Assembly (NCBI RefSeq): GCF_900167275.1
Contig: NZ_FUWX01000010.1
Location: 62,001-126,000 of the forward strand
Length of the DNA stretch: 64,000 nucleotides
Source of the DNA: Cetobacterium ceti
GTDB taxonomy: Bacteria > Fusobacteriota > Fusobacteriia > Fusobacteriales > Fusobacteriaceae
Direction of reading: 5' to 3'
Below are positions 52,075-60,981 of the stretch, piece by piece. How positions within the stretch are numbered: the stretch's first letter is position 1; every line of letters starts with the position of its first letter. The position numbers and the translations under genes are program-made. Under the pieces are notes generated by a model, which was not told the origin of the DNA, did no database searches, and worked only from the letters and a program-made list of their open reading frames with translations.

Positions 52075-52251
52075 GTTCTTCCCCTCTCTAAATATCACTC
52101 TTAAACTTTCTATAATAAGTATAACTTTTTTTTATTTTTTTTACTAGAACTCAATTTTTTTTATAAAAAATTCATATTTTTATAAAAATTTTATATATAT
52201 TTCAAGTATTTAATAAAAAATAAAATTCATATTTCACGAATAAATATAAAA

Positions 52252-52280
52252 TAAAAAAAAAGCCCCCTTAAAAGAGGGCT
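52252..52280 (-). terminator. Terminator after hpf
   Basis: On the minus strand AGCCCTCTT (52280-52272) pairs with AAGGGGGCT (52269-52261) with one G-U pair, followed by a long U-run. Upstream on the plus side, 52093-52251 is very AT-rich DNA with no other clear signal except cysK upstream sequence. Confidence 0.82.
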
Positions 52281-52285
52281 AATTA

Positions 52286-52846
52286 CTAATCTTGGCGAAT
52301 ATAACCATAATCTCCGTTACGTTTTTTATAAACAACTTCCATTTTTCCTGTTTCTGAATTTTTAAAAACATAAAAATCTTTATTTAAAGTTTCTAGTTGT
52401 AAAATTGCTTCTTCTATATCCATTGGTTTAGGATGAATTGAAACTGGAATAATCCTTGATGTTTTTTCATATTTAATGAAATTTTCTTCTTCATTGTAAT
52501 TTATTGTTTTAGTATATTTAGGAGAAGTTTGAGGATTTACATGATTATTATCTCGTAATTTCTCCTTATATTTAGTTAATTGCTTTTCTAATATATGCTC
52601 TACTTTATCAATAGACGCATATAAATCACTCTCTACAGCAACTGCTTTAATTAAATCTCCATCAATATAAACTCTAACTTCTGCAGTTTGAATAGGTCCA
52701 TTTTTAGATTTTACAGCAGATAATGTCACTTGTATCTCTGTTATAGCATCGAAATATTTTTTTAACCCTGTTAATTTAGATTCTGCATAATTTTTAATAG
52801 CTTCTGTTATTATAAAATTTCTCCCAGCGATAAAGGTAATTTTCAT
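52286..52846 (-). CDS. hpf: Long-form ribosome hibernation promoting factor
   Basis: A 186-residue long HPF. The N-terminal S30AE/RaiA domain (about 1-100: ITFIAGRNFIITEAIKNYAESKL) binds the ribosomal decoding region. A linker follows, and a C-terminal dimerisation domain (about 128-184: SIHPKPMDIEEAILQLETLNKDFYVFKN) drives 100S ribosome formation. RBS GAAGGAGTG. It has its own promoter, unlike the ABC operon just upstream. Confidence 0.94.
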   Translation of the reverse strand: MKITFIAGRNFIITEAIKNYAESKLTGLKKYFDAITEIQVTLSAVKSKNGPIQTAEVRVYIDGDLIKAVAVESDLYASIDKVEHILEKQLTKYKEKLRDNNHVNPQTSPKYTKTINYNEEENFIKYEKTSRIIPVSIHPKPMDIEEAILQLETLNKDFYVFKNSETGKMEVVYKKRNGDYGYIRQD

Positions 52847-52908
52847 ATTGAATCACTCCTTCGTTGTGCTTAATATCTAATTTTTCTGTAGATTATATTG
52901 TTATTATA

Positions 52909-52936
52909 ATTATACCTTAAGAAAACCTAATGTCAA
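52909..52936 (-). promoter_or_regulatory. Promoter for hpf
   Basis: On the minus strand TTGACA (52936-52931), 16-nt spacer, TATAAT (52914-52909). The -35 box overlaps the stop codon of the ABC ATPase gene. Confidence 0.72.
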
Positions 52937-53598
52937 ATTTTTCCATCAATTATTTTTATTATTTTATCACACCTTTTTGAAATTCTTTCACTATGAGTTA
53001 CAATTATAAACGTAGTATTATATTCTTTATTTATCTTTCTTAAAAGCTTATAAATCTCTTCACTAGTTTTAGAATCTAAATTTCCTGTTGGTTCATCTGC
53101 TAATATAATTTCTGGATTATTAATTAAACTCCTTGCTATAGCAACTCTTTGTTGTTCACCTCCTGATATTTTATCAATATTTATATTTAATTTTTCTTTT
53201 AAACCAACATATTCTAATAGCTCTATAGCTCTTTTCTTATCTTTATCTTCAATTTTTCCTTTTTTTATTAATACATTTATTAAAACATTTTCTATAACAT
53301 TAAATTCTGGAAGTAAAAAATGAAATTGAAATATAAATCCAATATTTTCGTTTCTATATTTTGATATTTCTTTCTCTTTTAAATTTTGTATATTTATATC
53401 TTTAAAATAAATATCTCCCTTTGTTGGAAAATCTAATCCTCCTAAAATATTTAATAAAGTACTTTTCCCACTTCCACTTTCACCTGTTATTCCTATAAAG
53501 TCTCCTTCATAAATTTCTAAATTAATATTATATAAAATTATTTTATCGTTATATTTTTTCTCAATCTTATTTAAAGTTAATAGTTTTTTTTTATCCAT
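52933..53598 (-). CDS. MacB/LolD-type ABC transporter ATPase
   Basis: A 221-residue ATPase of the MacB/LolD/FtsE group. Walker A GESGSGKST, signature ISGGEQQRVAIARSL, Walker B ILADEPTGNLD and switch His in IVTHSERIS. It overlaps the permease gene by 8 bp. It is the last gene of a fumC-adaptor-permease-ATPase chain. Confidence 0.93.
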   Translation of the reverse strand: MDKKKLLTLNKIEKKYNDKIILYNINLEIYEGDFIGITGESGSGKSTLLNILGGLDFPTKGDIYFKDINIQNLKEKEISKYRNENIGFIFQFHFLLPEFNVIENVLINVLIKKGKIEDKDKKRAIELLEYVGLKEKLNINIDKISGGEQQRVAIARSLINNPEIILADEPTGNLDSKTSEEIYKLLRKINKEYNTTFIIVTHSERISKRCDKIIKIIDGKI

Positions 53599-54793
53599 TT
53601 TTTATAACCTCTAAAGGATTTATTTTAAAACATTTTATTAAAGGAAATATTGCTCCTATTATTCCCGTAACGGTTCCTAATATAATAATATAAAATATTT
53701 TATATGTTTCTATCTTGATATAAAAACTTGGTTTTCCAAATTTCATATATAACATAATCAAAGTTGTACCTAGTATTATTCCTACCAAACTTCCTAATAA
53801 TCCTAATACCCCCCCTTCAATTAAAAATATAAGTCCAATAGATTTATTTCTTCCTCCTAAAGCTTTTAATATCCCTATTTGTTTTCTTTTTTGGAGAACT
53901 GTTACAGTTAAAATACTAGTTATACTCATAATTGTTCCTAAAATAACTGTTCCTTGAATAACTCTGCTTGAATTTGTCTGAGCTCGCAAAGCATTTTCTA
54001 ATCCTTGGCCATCTCGTGTCCAGGAAATTGCTTCTATATTCTCGAAATATTTATTATATTTTTCAACTAACTTATTTCCTTCAAAAATATTATTAATTTG
54101 TATATCTATTTTATTTATTTTATTTTTTTTCTTATATATTCTTTGCATCGTATTTATATCCATAATAATCAAATTTTCATTAAAATTTTTAGTTTCTAAA
54201 TCAAAAACTCCTATTATTTTAAATTTTTCTATTAAATTTTCTCCAAATAGTAAGTTAATATTATCGTTTAAATCTAAACTATTATTTTCTAAAAATCTTT
54301 TCCCTACAAGTACATTATTATCTAAAATATTACTATTTCCTAAATATACTCTATTCTTTATATTATAAATTTTATCTCCTTCATTTAAATTGATTCCTCT
54401 TATATTAATACCTTTATTTTCTCCTTCTTTAATATAAAGAGCACTTCCAATAAATGTTTTTACAATGTTTTTTATATTCTTATTATTTTGTAAATTTGAT
54501 ATTATTTTTTCAAATTCAAAAATTTCATTGGTATTTTTATATTTATTTCCAGATATATAAATTTCATTTAAATTATTTATAAATTTTTCATTTCTATTAT
54601 TTTTAGAAATAATCTCAATATGAGGAGCATTTCCTAAAATTTTATTTATTAAATTATTTTGTAACGAAACTATAAGAGAACTTATAAATATTTGCACAGC
54701 TACTCCAAAAGCAATAGCAATTATTATAAAAAAACTTTGCCATTTTGTGTATAATAAAAATCGTATAGCTATTTTACCTTCATAATTTATCAA
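53591..54793 (-). CDS. MacB/LolE-type ABC permease
   Basis: A 400-residue FtsX-fold permease. One helix near the N terminus (FFIIIAIAFGVAVQIFISSLIV), a large periplasmic domain (about 45-270), then three helices (about 275-385) with the QKRKQIGILKALGG coupling motif and a final NPLEVIKNG. It overlaps both neighbours (4 and 8 bp). With the adaptor and ATPase it forms a mechanotransmission-type exporter; the cargo is unknown. Confidence 0.9.
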   Translation of the reverse strand: MINYEGKIAIRFLLYTKWQSFFIIIAIAFGVAVQIFISSLIVSLQNNLINKILGNAPHIEIISKNNRNEKFINNLNEIYISGNKYKNTNEIFEFEKIISNLQNNKNIKNIVKTFIGSALYIKEGENKGINIRGINLNEGDKIYNIKNRVYLGNSNILDNNVLVGKRFLENNSLDLNDNINLLFGENLIEKFKIIGVFDLETKNFNENLIIMDINTMQRIYKKKNKINKIDIQINNIFEGNKLVEKYNKYFENIEAISWTRDGQGLENALRAQTNSSRVIQGTVILGTIMSITSILTVTVLQKRKQIGILKALGGRNKSIGLIFLIEGGVLGLLGSLVGIILGTTLIMLYMKFGKPSFYIKIETYKIFYIIILGTVTGIIGAIFPLIKCFKINPLEVIKNG

Positions 54794-55950
54794 AATATAT
54801 TTATATCCTCCTTTATATTTTCATCTTTTACAATAAAAATCTCTTTTCCTAAATTTTCTTCTATTAAGAATCCATTTAAAACAACTCTTCCTTTTATTTC
54901 TTTTAAAATTTTTTTATTATTTTTTAATAAACAAATATACTTTTTGTTATTTTTTATATAAATATATTCCTCTGGTACCAAATATGAATTTTTTATTTTT
55001 TCACTTTCAATTACAATATTGACTGTATTTTTATATAAAAAATTGTTATTGCTGCTTAAACTTCCTTTTATTTCTAAAGTACTATCTTTTTCATCTATAT
55101 TTTTAGCTATATATATTATTTCTCCCCATATAAAATCAACAGTATTTTCTAGTGGAAATATTTTTATTTTTTGCCCCATTTTTATTTTTTCTTTGTATTT
55201 TTCATCTAATTTTATACTTATATATTTATCTTTTGGTGAAATAATTTTAAAAATTTTATCATATTTTTTTAAAATTTCCCCTGAATTCACATATTTTTCA
55301 ATGATAATTCCCCCAAAATTACTTTTAACTAAATATTTCTTTTTTTCTTCTAAGTGGTATTGTAATTTTTTTTCTCCAATATAAATATTATTTAATAACA
55401 GTTTTCTCTCTTCACCATTTTTAATATTTTTTAAATAAATTTGAGATTTTTTTAATAATGATTCCGTTTTATTAAGTTGTTCTTTTTTTTGATTATATTC
55501 CAATTGTGAAATATATTTTTTTTCATATAATTTTTTAAATTTTATATATTCATCTAAAGCCATTTGATAATTTTTTAGATTTATTGTTACTTCATTTATA
55601 GTTTCTTTTAGAATATTTTTATCTAAATTTTTTAATTTAGTTTTTAAATTTTTTAAATTAAATTTTTCAATTTCGATTTTATTTTCAATAAAAATTTTAT
55701 CAAATTCTAATAAGTTTTCCGATTTATTGATTATATCTCCATCTTTTTTATAAATTTTTTCAATTTTTCCATCAATTTCTGAAAAAACAATATATTTTTT
55801 TTCTACTTCTACAGTTCCTGTTGTTATAATTTTTTCTATATATTCTTTTTGAGAAATTTTTAATTTTTCAATTTTTTCTTTTTTAAAGTAAAGAATTCCT
55901 AAAATTATTACCAAAATAAAAACTATAAATACTTTTAATAGTTTTCTCAT
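54790..55950 (-). CDS. HlyD/MacA-like periplasmic adaptor protein
   Basis: A 386-residue membrane-fusion protein. An N-terminal anchor (LLKVFIVFILVIILGILYF) precedes a split lipoyl domain (TTGTVEVEKKYIVFSEIDGKIEKIYKKDGDIINK) that flanks a long coiled-coil hairpin (about 85-200), then a beta barrel. No outer-membrane TolC-like gene is adjacent. It overlaps the fumC gene and the permease gene by 4 bp each, so translation is coupled. Confidence 0.9.
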   Translation of the reverse strand: MRKLLKVFIVFILVIILGILYFKKEKIEKLKISQKEYIEKIITTGTVEVEKKYIVFSEIDGKIEKIYKKDGDIINKSENLLEFDKIFIENKIEIEKFNLKNLKTKLKNLDKNILKETINEVTINLKNYQMALDEYIKFKKLYEKKYISQLEYNQKKEQLNKTESLLKKSQIYLKNIKNGEERKLLLNNIYIGEKKLQYHLEEKKKYLVKSNFGGIIIEKYVNSGEILKKYDKIFKIISPKDKYISIKLDEKYKEKIKMGQKIKIFPLENTVDFIWGEIIYIAKNIDEKDSTLEIKGSLSSNNNFLYKNTVNIVIESEKIKNSYLVPEEYIYIKNNKKYICLLKNNKKILKEIKGRVVLNGFLIEENLGKEIFIVKDENIKEDINIF

Positions 55951-57329
55951 AAAAGAACCTCACGCAAAATGCTATTAAATAATTCTTCTTCTATTAATTT
56001 TAATTTTTTATTCGCTTCCTCCAATGAAATATTTTCTCTTTGAGCATACAAAATTAATTTTGATACTTTATCATATCCTATATGTTTTACAAAATAAGTT
56101 CCTATCATAAGAGAATTTCTTAAATTTTTTTCTAAATATATTAAATTTGGTTTTATATTTTTTAAAAGATATTTCCTAAAACTTTTACATCCTTCTTTTA
56201 ATAATTCAATTGATTCTAATGTATTCCTCATAATTAGCGGTTTATATACATTTAATTCTAAAAAACCTCCGCTTCCTCCTAAAGTCACTACAAAATCATT
56301 TCCAATAACTTGTAAAGCTATCATTGATAAAATTTCACATTGTGTAGGATTTATTTTTCCTGGCATTATAGATGATCCTGGTTCATTTTCTGGAAGAACT
56401 AATTCATTTAATCCACTTCTAGGACCACTACTTAATAATCTAATATCATTTGCAATTTTATAAACACTATTACTTAAAGTTTTTAAAGTCCCACTAAAAT
56501 TTAAAAAATTATCATGAGAGCCTTGATATGCAAATTTATTTATAGACTCTTTAAAAAAATATCCTGTATGTCCTACTATTTCTTTTATAACATAATCTGA
56601 GAAATTCTTAGGAGCATTTATACCATTTCCTATTGCTGTTCCTCCAATAGGTAAATATAAAAGTTCTTCTAGTGCTTTTTCAATACGAAATATATTTTCT
56701 TTTATCAATATACTATAATTTAAAAATTCTTCTCCTAATTGCATAGGAACCGCATCTTGCATATGAGTTCGACCAATTTTTTTTATTGGAAAGAATTCTA
56801 CTGCTTTTTTTTCTAAAATTAATTGTAATTCCAATAATTCTGGTAATAGTTCTTCTTTTGCTTTTATATAAAAAGCTATACTCATTGCACTAGGAAATGT
56901 ATCATTCGTTGATTGTGAACAATTTACATGATCATTTGGATGTAAAGGAATTTTACTTCCTTTAGGATATCCTTCTAGTACAGATGCATAATTACTTATT
57001 ACTTCATTAAAATTCATATTAAATTGTGTTCCACTACCTGAAATCCAAATATTTAAAGGAAATTCTTTATCAAACTTTCCTTTTATTATTTCATTACAAA
57101 TTTTTACAATTAATTCTTTTTCATAATCCCCTAATATATTTAATTTAAAATTAGCTAGAGCACAGGACTTTTTAATTATTCCATAAGCTCTTATCATTTC
57201 TCTTGGAAACTTTTCTTTTGAAATATTAAAAAATTTTAAAGCTCTTTCTGTAGTAACTCCCCATAAGTTTTCTTCTAATATTTTTATTTCCCCTAAGGAA
57301 TCTCTTTCTATTCTATATTTTTTACCCAT
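55947..57329 (-). CDS. fumC: Class II fumarate hydratase
   Basis: A 460-residue fumarase/aspartase superfamily enzyme. Signatures: SGSGTQFNMNFNEVISN, HPNDHVNCSQSTNDTFPSAM, GRTHMQDAVP and the signature loop GSSIMPGKINPTQCE. Oxygen-stable, Fe-S-independent interconversion of fumarate and malate. Aspartate ammonia-lyase is the main alternative; the NPTQCE and THMQDA forms favour fumarase. RBS AAGGAGGTATC. Unusually, it overlaps the adaptor gene of an ABC exporter by 4 bp. Confidence 0.83.
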   Translation of the reverse strand: MGKKYRIERDSLGEIKILEENLWGVTTERALKFFNISKEKFPREMIRAYGIIKKSCALANFKLNILGDYEKELIVKICNEIIKGKFDKEFPLNIWISGSGTQFNMNFNEVISNYASVLEGYPKGSKIPLHPNDHVNCSQSTNDTFPSAMSIAFYIKAKEELLPELLELQLILEKKAVEFFPIKKIGRTHMQDAVPMQLGEEFLNYSILIKENIFRIEKALEELLYLPIGGTAIGNGINAPKNFSDYVIKEIVGHTGYFFKESINKFAYQGSHDNFLNFSGTLKTLSNSVYKIANDIRLLSSGPRSGLNELVLPENEPGSSIMPGKINPTQCEILSMIALQVIGNDFVVTLGGSGGFLELNVYKPLIMRNTLESIELLKEGCKSFRKYLLKNIKPNLIYLEKNLRNSLMIGTYFVKHIGYDKVSKLILYAQRENISLEEANKKLKLIEEELFNSILREVLL

Positions 57330-57440
57330 AAGATACCTCCTTAAGAATTGCTTTTTATCCTTATTCTCTATATATAAAAGGATTCTTTTTTTATCTCTGT
57401 AAATATAAAATAATTATTTTAATTTCATAAGGAGGAATTT

Positions 57441-60014
57441 ATGAAACAAAAAGTTTATTTATTTTCTGAAGGAAATAAAAATATGAAAAATTTACTTGGT
57501 GGAAAAGGTGCTAATTTAGCTGAAATGACTAATTTAGGATTGCCTATTCCTCAAGGATTTATTATTACAACTGAAGCCTGTAATGATTTTTTGCATAAAA
57601 ATTTAATTTTAACTGAAGATTTAAAATTAGAAATAAAAAATAATATTTTTAAACTAGAAAAAATAACTGGGAAAATTTTTGGCGGGACCAATCCTCTTCT
57701 TGTATCTGTTAGGTCTGGAGCCCCTATATCAATGCCAGGAATGATGGATACTATATTAAATTTAGGATTAAATGATGATACTGTTGAAATTCTTAGTATT
57801 AAAATTAATTCTTCATTTGCTTTTTCTATATATTCACGTTTTATTGAAATGTTCTCCGATATTGTAAAAAATATTCCAAGAGAAAAATTTGCTTGTATTG
57901 AAGAAGAATTAAAGAAAAAAAATATTGATAAAGATAATTTTTATAGAGAACTTACAAAAGAATATAAAAATTTATATAAAATAACTTTAAATGAAGATTT
58001 TCCTCAAGATCCTGAAGATCAATTATTTCAATGTATTATTGCTATCTTTAATTCTTGGAATAATAATCGAGCTAAAATTTATAGAAAATTAAATGATATT
58101 GACGAAAATATGGGAACTGCTGTTAATATTCAAGAAATGGTTTTCGGAAATCTAAATAATAACTCAGGAACGGGAGTCGCCTTCACAAGAAATCCAGCTA
58201 CTGGAGAAAATGATATTTTTGGTGAATATTTAATCAATGCTCAAGGTGAAGATATTGTTGCAGGAATTAGAACTCCACTACCTATTTCTCATATGAAAGA
58301 AACTATGCCTTCTATTTATGAAGAATTTTTAGCCTATGGAAAACAACTAGAAAATCATTATAAAGAAATGCAAGATATTGAATTTACTATTGAAAATGGA
58401 AAACTTTTTATTCTTCAGACTAGAAATGGTAAACGATCTCCTTATGCAGGTATTAAAATGGCTGTAGCTATGGTTAAAGAAAATTTAATATCTAAAGAAG
58501 AAGCTATTATGAGAATAAACCCAAAAGATATAACTATTTTATTACATGGTTCCTTTTCTCAAGAAAGTTTAAATAAAGAAATGCCTTTAGGAAAAGGTCT
58601 TGCAGGAAGTGCAGGTATTGCTGTAGGAAAAATTGTCTTACGATCAGAAGATGTTGTAGATCCTGATTCAATACTTGTTCGTACAGAAACTTCTCCTGAA
58701 GACTTAAGTGGAATGAGTATAGCTAATGGGATTTTAACTGCTAAGGGAGGCTTAACATCCCATGGTGCTGTTGTTGCAAGAAGTATGGGTAAATGTTGCG
58801 TTGCAGGTTGTCCTACTTTAACAATTAATTTAGAAACTAATAAAATTAAAATTGGTAATATGTCACTAAAAGAAGGAGAATACATCTCAATTGATGGCTA
58901 TTCTGGAAATATTTATAAAGGTAAATTAAAAATTGACTTATCTGATGAAATTGAAGAATTTTATGAAATTTTAAACTGGTCTAAAAGTATAAAAAAACTA
59001 TCTGTTAGAATGAATGCTGATACTCCTGAAGATTGTCAAAGAGGATTAAGATACTTTGCTGAAGGAGTTGGTCTTTGTAGAACAGAACATATGTTTTTTA
59101 AAACTAACCGAATTTGGCCTATGAGGGAAATGATTGTATCTGATACACTTGAAGAACGTAAAAGTTCATTAGAAAAATTAAAACCATATCAAAAAAATGA
59201 CTTTATTGAAATTTTTAAAATATTAAAAGAAAAACCTGTTAATATTAGATTATTAGATCCTCCTTTACACGAATTTTTACCAACCACTCCTGAAGAGCTT
59301 CAAAAATTAAGTAAATTAATGAAAATTTCTATGGCAGAATTAAAATATAGACTTCAAAAATTAGAAGAACATAATCCTATGTTAGGACATCGAGGATGTA
59401 GATTAGCAGTAACATATCCTGAAATTTATCTTATGCAATGTGAAGCTATTATAGAAGCAGCTTTAGAAGTTAAAAAATTAAATATCAATCCAAACATTGA
59501 AATTATGATTCCTCTTGTAGCAACTTTTAAAGAGTTTCAATTTATAAAAAATAAAATAGAAGAAAATTTAATGAACCTTTATCCAAATATAAAAGATATT
59601 AATTATAAAATTGGTACTATGATTGAACTTCCTAGAACTTGCTTAATTGCAAATAAATTATCAAAAGAAGCTGACTTCTTCTCTTTTGGAACAAATGATT
59701 TAACTCAAACAACATTTGGTATTTCAAGAGATGATTCTGGAAAGTTTATTGAAGAATATAAAGAACATCATATTTTAGAAAAAAGTCCTTTTGAATCAGT
59801 TGATATTGAAGGAGTTGGAGAACTCATGAAAATTGCTGTAGATAGTACTAGAAAAGAAAATCCTAATTTTAAAATCGGTATTTGTGGAGAACAAGGAGGC
59901 GATCCTAAAACTATTGAATATTGTCATAATTTAAATTTAAATTATGTTAGTTGTTCTGGTTTTAGAATACCTATTGCAATTCTTGCAGCAGCACAAAGTA
60001 ATATAAAAAAATGA
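57441..60014 (+). CDS. ppdK: Pyruvate, phosphate dikinase
   Basis: An 857-residue three-domain enzyme interconverting pyruvate, ATP and Pi with PEP, AMP and PPi. The N-terminal ATP-grasp domain (LLGGKGANLAEMTNLGLPIPQGF) is followed by the central phosphohistidine domain with His441 in GGLTSHGAVVARSMGK. The C-terminal PEP/pyruvate barrel has LGHRGCRLAVTYPE, GTMIELPR, FSFGTNDLTQ and the catalytic Cys in GICGEQGG. RBS AAGGAGGA. It is divergent from fumC. In anaerobes it commonly serves gluconeogenic or glycolytic PPi-linked flux. Confidence 0.95.
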   Translation: MKQKVYLFSEGNKNMKNLLGGKGANLAEMTNLGLPIPQGFIITTEACNDFLHKNLILTEDLKLEIKNNIFKLEKITGKIFGGTNPLLVSVRSGAPISMPGMMDTILNLGLNDDTVEILSIKINSSFAFSIYSRFIEMFSDIVKNIPREKFACIEEELKKKNIDKDNFYRELTKEYKNLYKITLNEDFPQDPEDQLFQCIIAIFNSWNNNRAKIYRKLNDIDENMGTAVNIQEMVFGNLNNNSGTGVAFTRNPATGENDIFGEYLINAQGEDIVAGIRTPLPISHMKETMPSIYEEFLAYGKQLENHYKEMQDIEFTIENGKLFILQTRNGKRSPYAGIKMAVAMVKENLISKEEAIMRINPKDITILLHGSFSQESLNKEMPLGKGLAGSAGIAVGKIVLRSEDVVDPDSILVRTETSPEDLSGMSIANGILTAKGGLTSHGAVVARSMGKCCVAGCPTLTINLETNKIKIGNMSLKEGEYISIDGYSGNIYKGKLKIDLSDEIEEFYEILNWSKSIKKLSVRMNADTPEDCQRGLRYFAEGVGLCRTEHMFFKTNRIWPMREMIVSDTLEERKSSLEKLKPYQKNDFIEIFKILKEKPVNIRLLDPPLHEFLPTTPEELQKLSKLMKISMAELKYRLQKLEEHNPMLGHRGCRLAVTYPEIYLMQCEAIIEAALEVKKLNINPNIEIMIPLVATFKEFQFIKNKIEENLMNLYPNIKDINYKIGTMIELPRTCLIANKLSKEADFFSFGTNDLTQTTFGISRDDSGKFIEEYKEHHILEKSPFESVDIEGVGELMKIAVDSTRKENPNFKIGICGEQGGDPKTIEYCHNLNLNYVSCSGFRIPIAILAAAQSNIKK

Positions 60015-60017
60015 TTA

Positions 60018-60048
60018 AAGTAGCTGAAAATTTCAGCTACTTTTTTAA
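60018..60048. terminator. Bidirectional intrinsic terminator
   Basis: Stem AAGTAGCTGAA / TTCAGCTACTT (60018-60028 with 60032-60042), a 3-nt loop and a T-run, between convergent ppdK and the C_GCAxxG gene. Confidence 0.9.
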
Positions 60049-60399
60049 TATTTTATTTAATTCATTATATGCAAAATCAACTATTTCTTCACATGTAATT
60101 TTATTATTTTTTAAATCTATACAAATTTCAGAGTTATATTTTTCTCTACATTTTTTCATATACTGATTAACTAAACTTCTAGCTACATTTTCTTCTAGAT
60201 GGCTTTCTCTCCCTGTAGTAAAGCCAATTATTGCAACCCCTGCATTAATTGCTCCACATAAACTTCCGCATGTAACTCCAGATCCCATCCCACTCCCAAT
60301 AGCAACAGGAATTTTAGTTCCGTGTTCTTTATTATATGTATCAATTATTGTTTCTGCACAATTTAAAGCTCCTTTAATATATAAATTTTTCTTTTCCAT
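60037..60399 (-). CDS. C_GCAxxG_C_C family putative redox protein
   Basis: A 120-residue protein of the C_GCAxxG_C_C family. Cysteines are spread in the pattern NCAE...TCGSLCGAINAG...KKC...EIC, consistent with a metal or redox-active site. Members are common in anaerobes beside redox genes; biochemical function is not established. The ATG at 60399 is favoured by spacing from AAAGGGG over the one at 60405. Confidence 0.8.
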   Translation of the reverse strand: MEKKNLYIKGALNCAETIIDTYNKEHGTKIPVAIGSGMGSGVTCGSLCGAINAGVAIIGFTTGRESHLEENVARSLVNQYMKKCREKYNSEICIDLKNNKITCEEIVDFAYNELNKILKK

Positions 60400-60534
60400 C
60401 TTCATATCCCCTTTATAATTAAATATTTTAATTTTAATCTTATAATATCATTCTTTCTTTTTTCTTGTCAATGTGAAGGATATATACATCGTTTATTGTA
60501 TAACTTAAACAAAATGATTTAGGAGGTAAAATTT

Positions 60535-60759
60535 ATGAAAAAATTTATATTATTAATACTTTTATCTTCTGTTCTTTTTGGTTGCTCAAATTTAAGTCAA
60601 AAAGAACAAAAAGCTTTAATAGGAGCTGGGGTTGGAGCTGTTGCTGGTCAAGCTCTTGGAAAAGATACTAGTAGTACTTTAATAGGAGCTGGATTAGGTG
60701 CTTTAGGAGGAGTTGCCGTAGATAACTATCAAACAACAGGAAATGTTCTGGGACAATAA
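60535..60759 (+). CDS. Small glycine-zipper outer-membrane lipoprotein
   Basis: A 74-residue lipoprotein with lipobox LFGC (Cys17). A glycine-zipper helical hairpin follows, made of two similar segments (LIGAGVGAVAGQALG and LIGAGLGALGGVAVD). It resembles the YMGG/SlyB-type envelope lipoproteins. RBS AGGAGGTAA. It has no terminator of its own before the purine riboswitch region. Confidence 0.82.
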   Translation: MKKFILLILLSSVLFGCSNLSQKEQKALIGAGVGAVAGQALGKDTSSTLIGAGLGALGGVAVDNYQTTGNVLGQ

Positions 60760-60832
60760 GTCAAGAAAATGTCTTTACTTTTCATCTTATTTTATGTTAT
60801 ATTAAACTTGAATAAAATAATGCTCGATTAGT

Positions 60833-60953
60833 ACTTATATATACCCATAATATGGTTGGGAGTCTCTACGTGAAACCTTAAATTTCACGCTATAAGTAAA
60901 AGTTACTGTAATTTTTTGTCCAGGAAGCTTTTGCTTTTTGGACTTTTTTTTTT
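60833..60953 (+). promoter_or_regulatory. Purine riboswitch (guanine type) with expression-platform terminator
   Basis: P1 is ACTTATA / TATAAGT (60833-60839 with 60891-60897). The core ATATGG...AGTCTCTACGTGAAACC...TTTCACGC matches the purine aptamer with its two loop-paired hairpins. The J3/1 base before UAU is C, the specificity mark for guanine/hypoxanthine rather than adenine. A terminator (60918-60928 with 60933-60943, two G-U pairs) and T-run follow, 29 nt before the permease start. It turns the NCS2 gene off when purine is abundant. Confidence 0.92.
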
Positions 60954-60981
60954 ACTTGAATAAAACTTTAGGAGGATTTTA

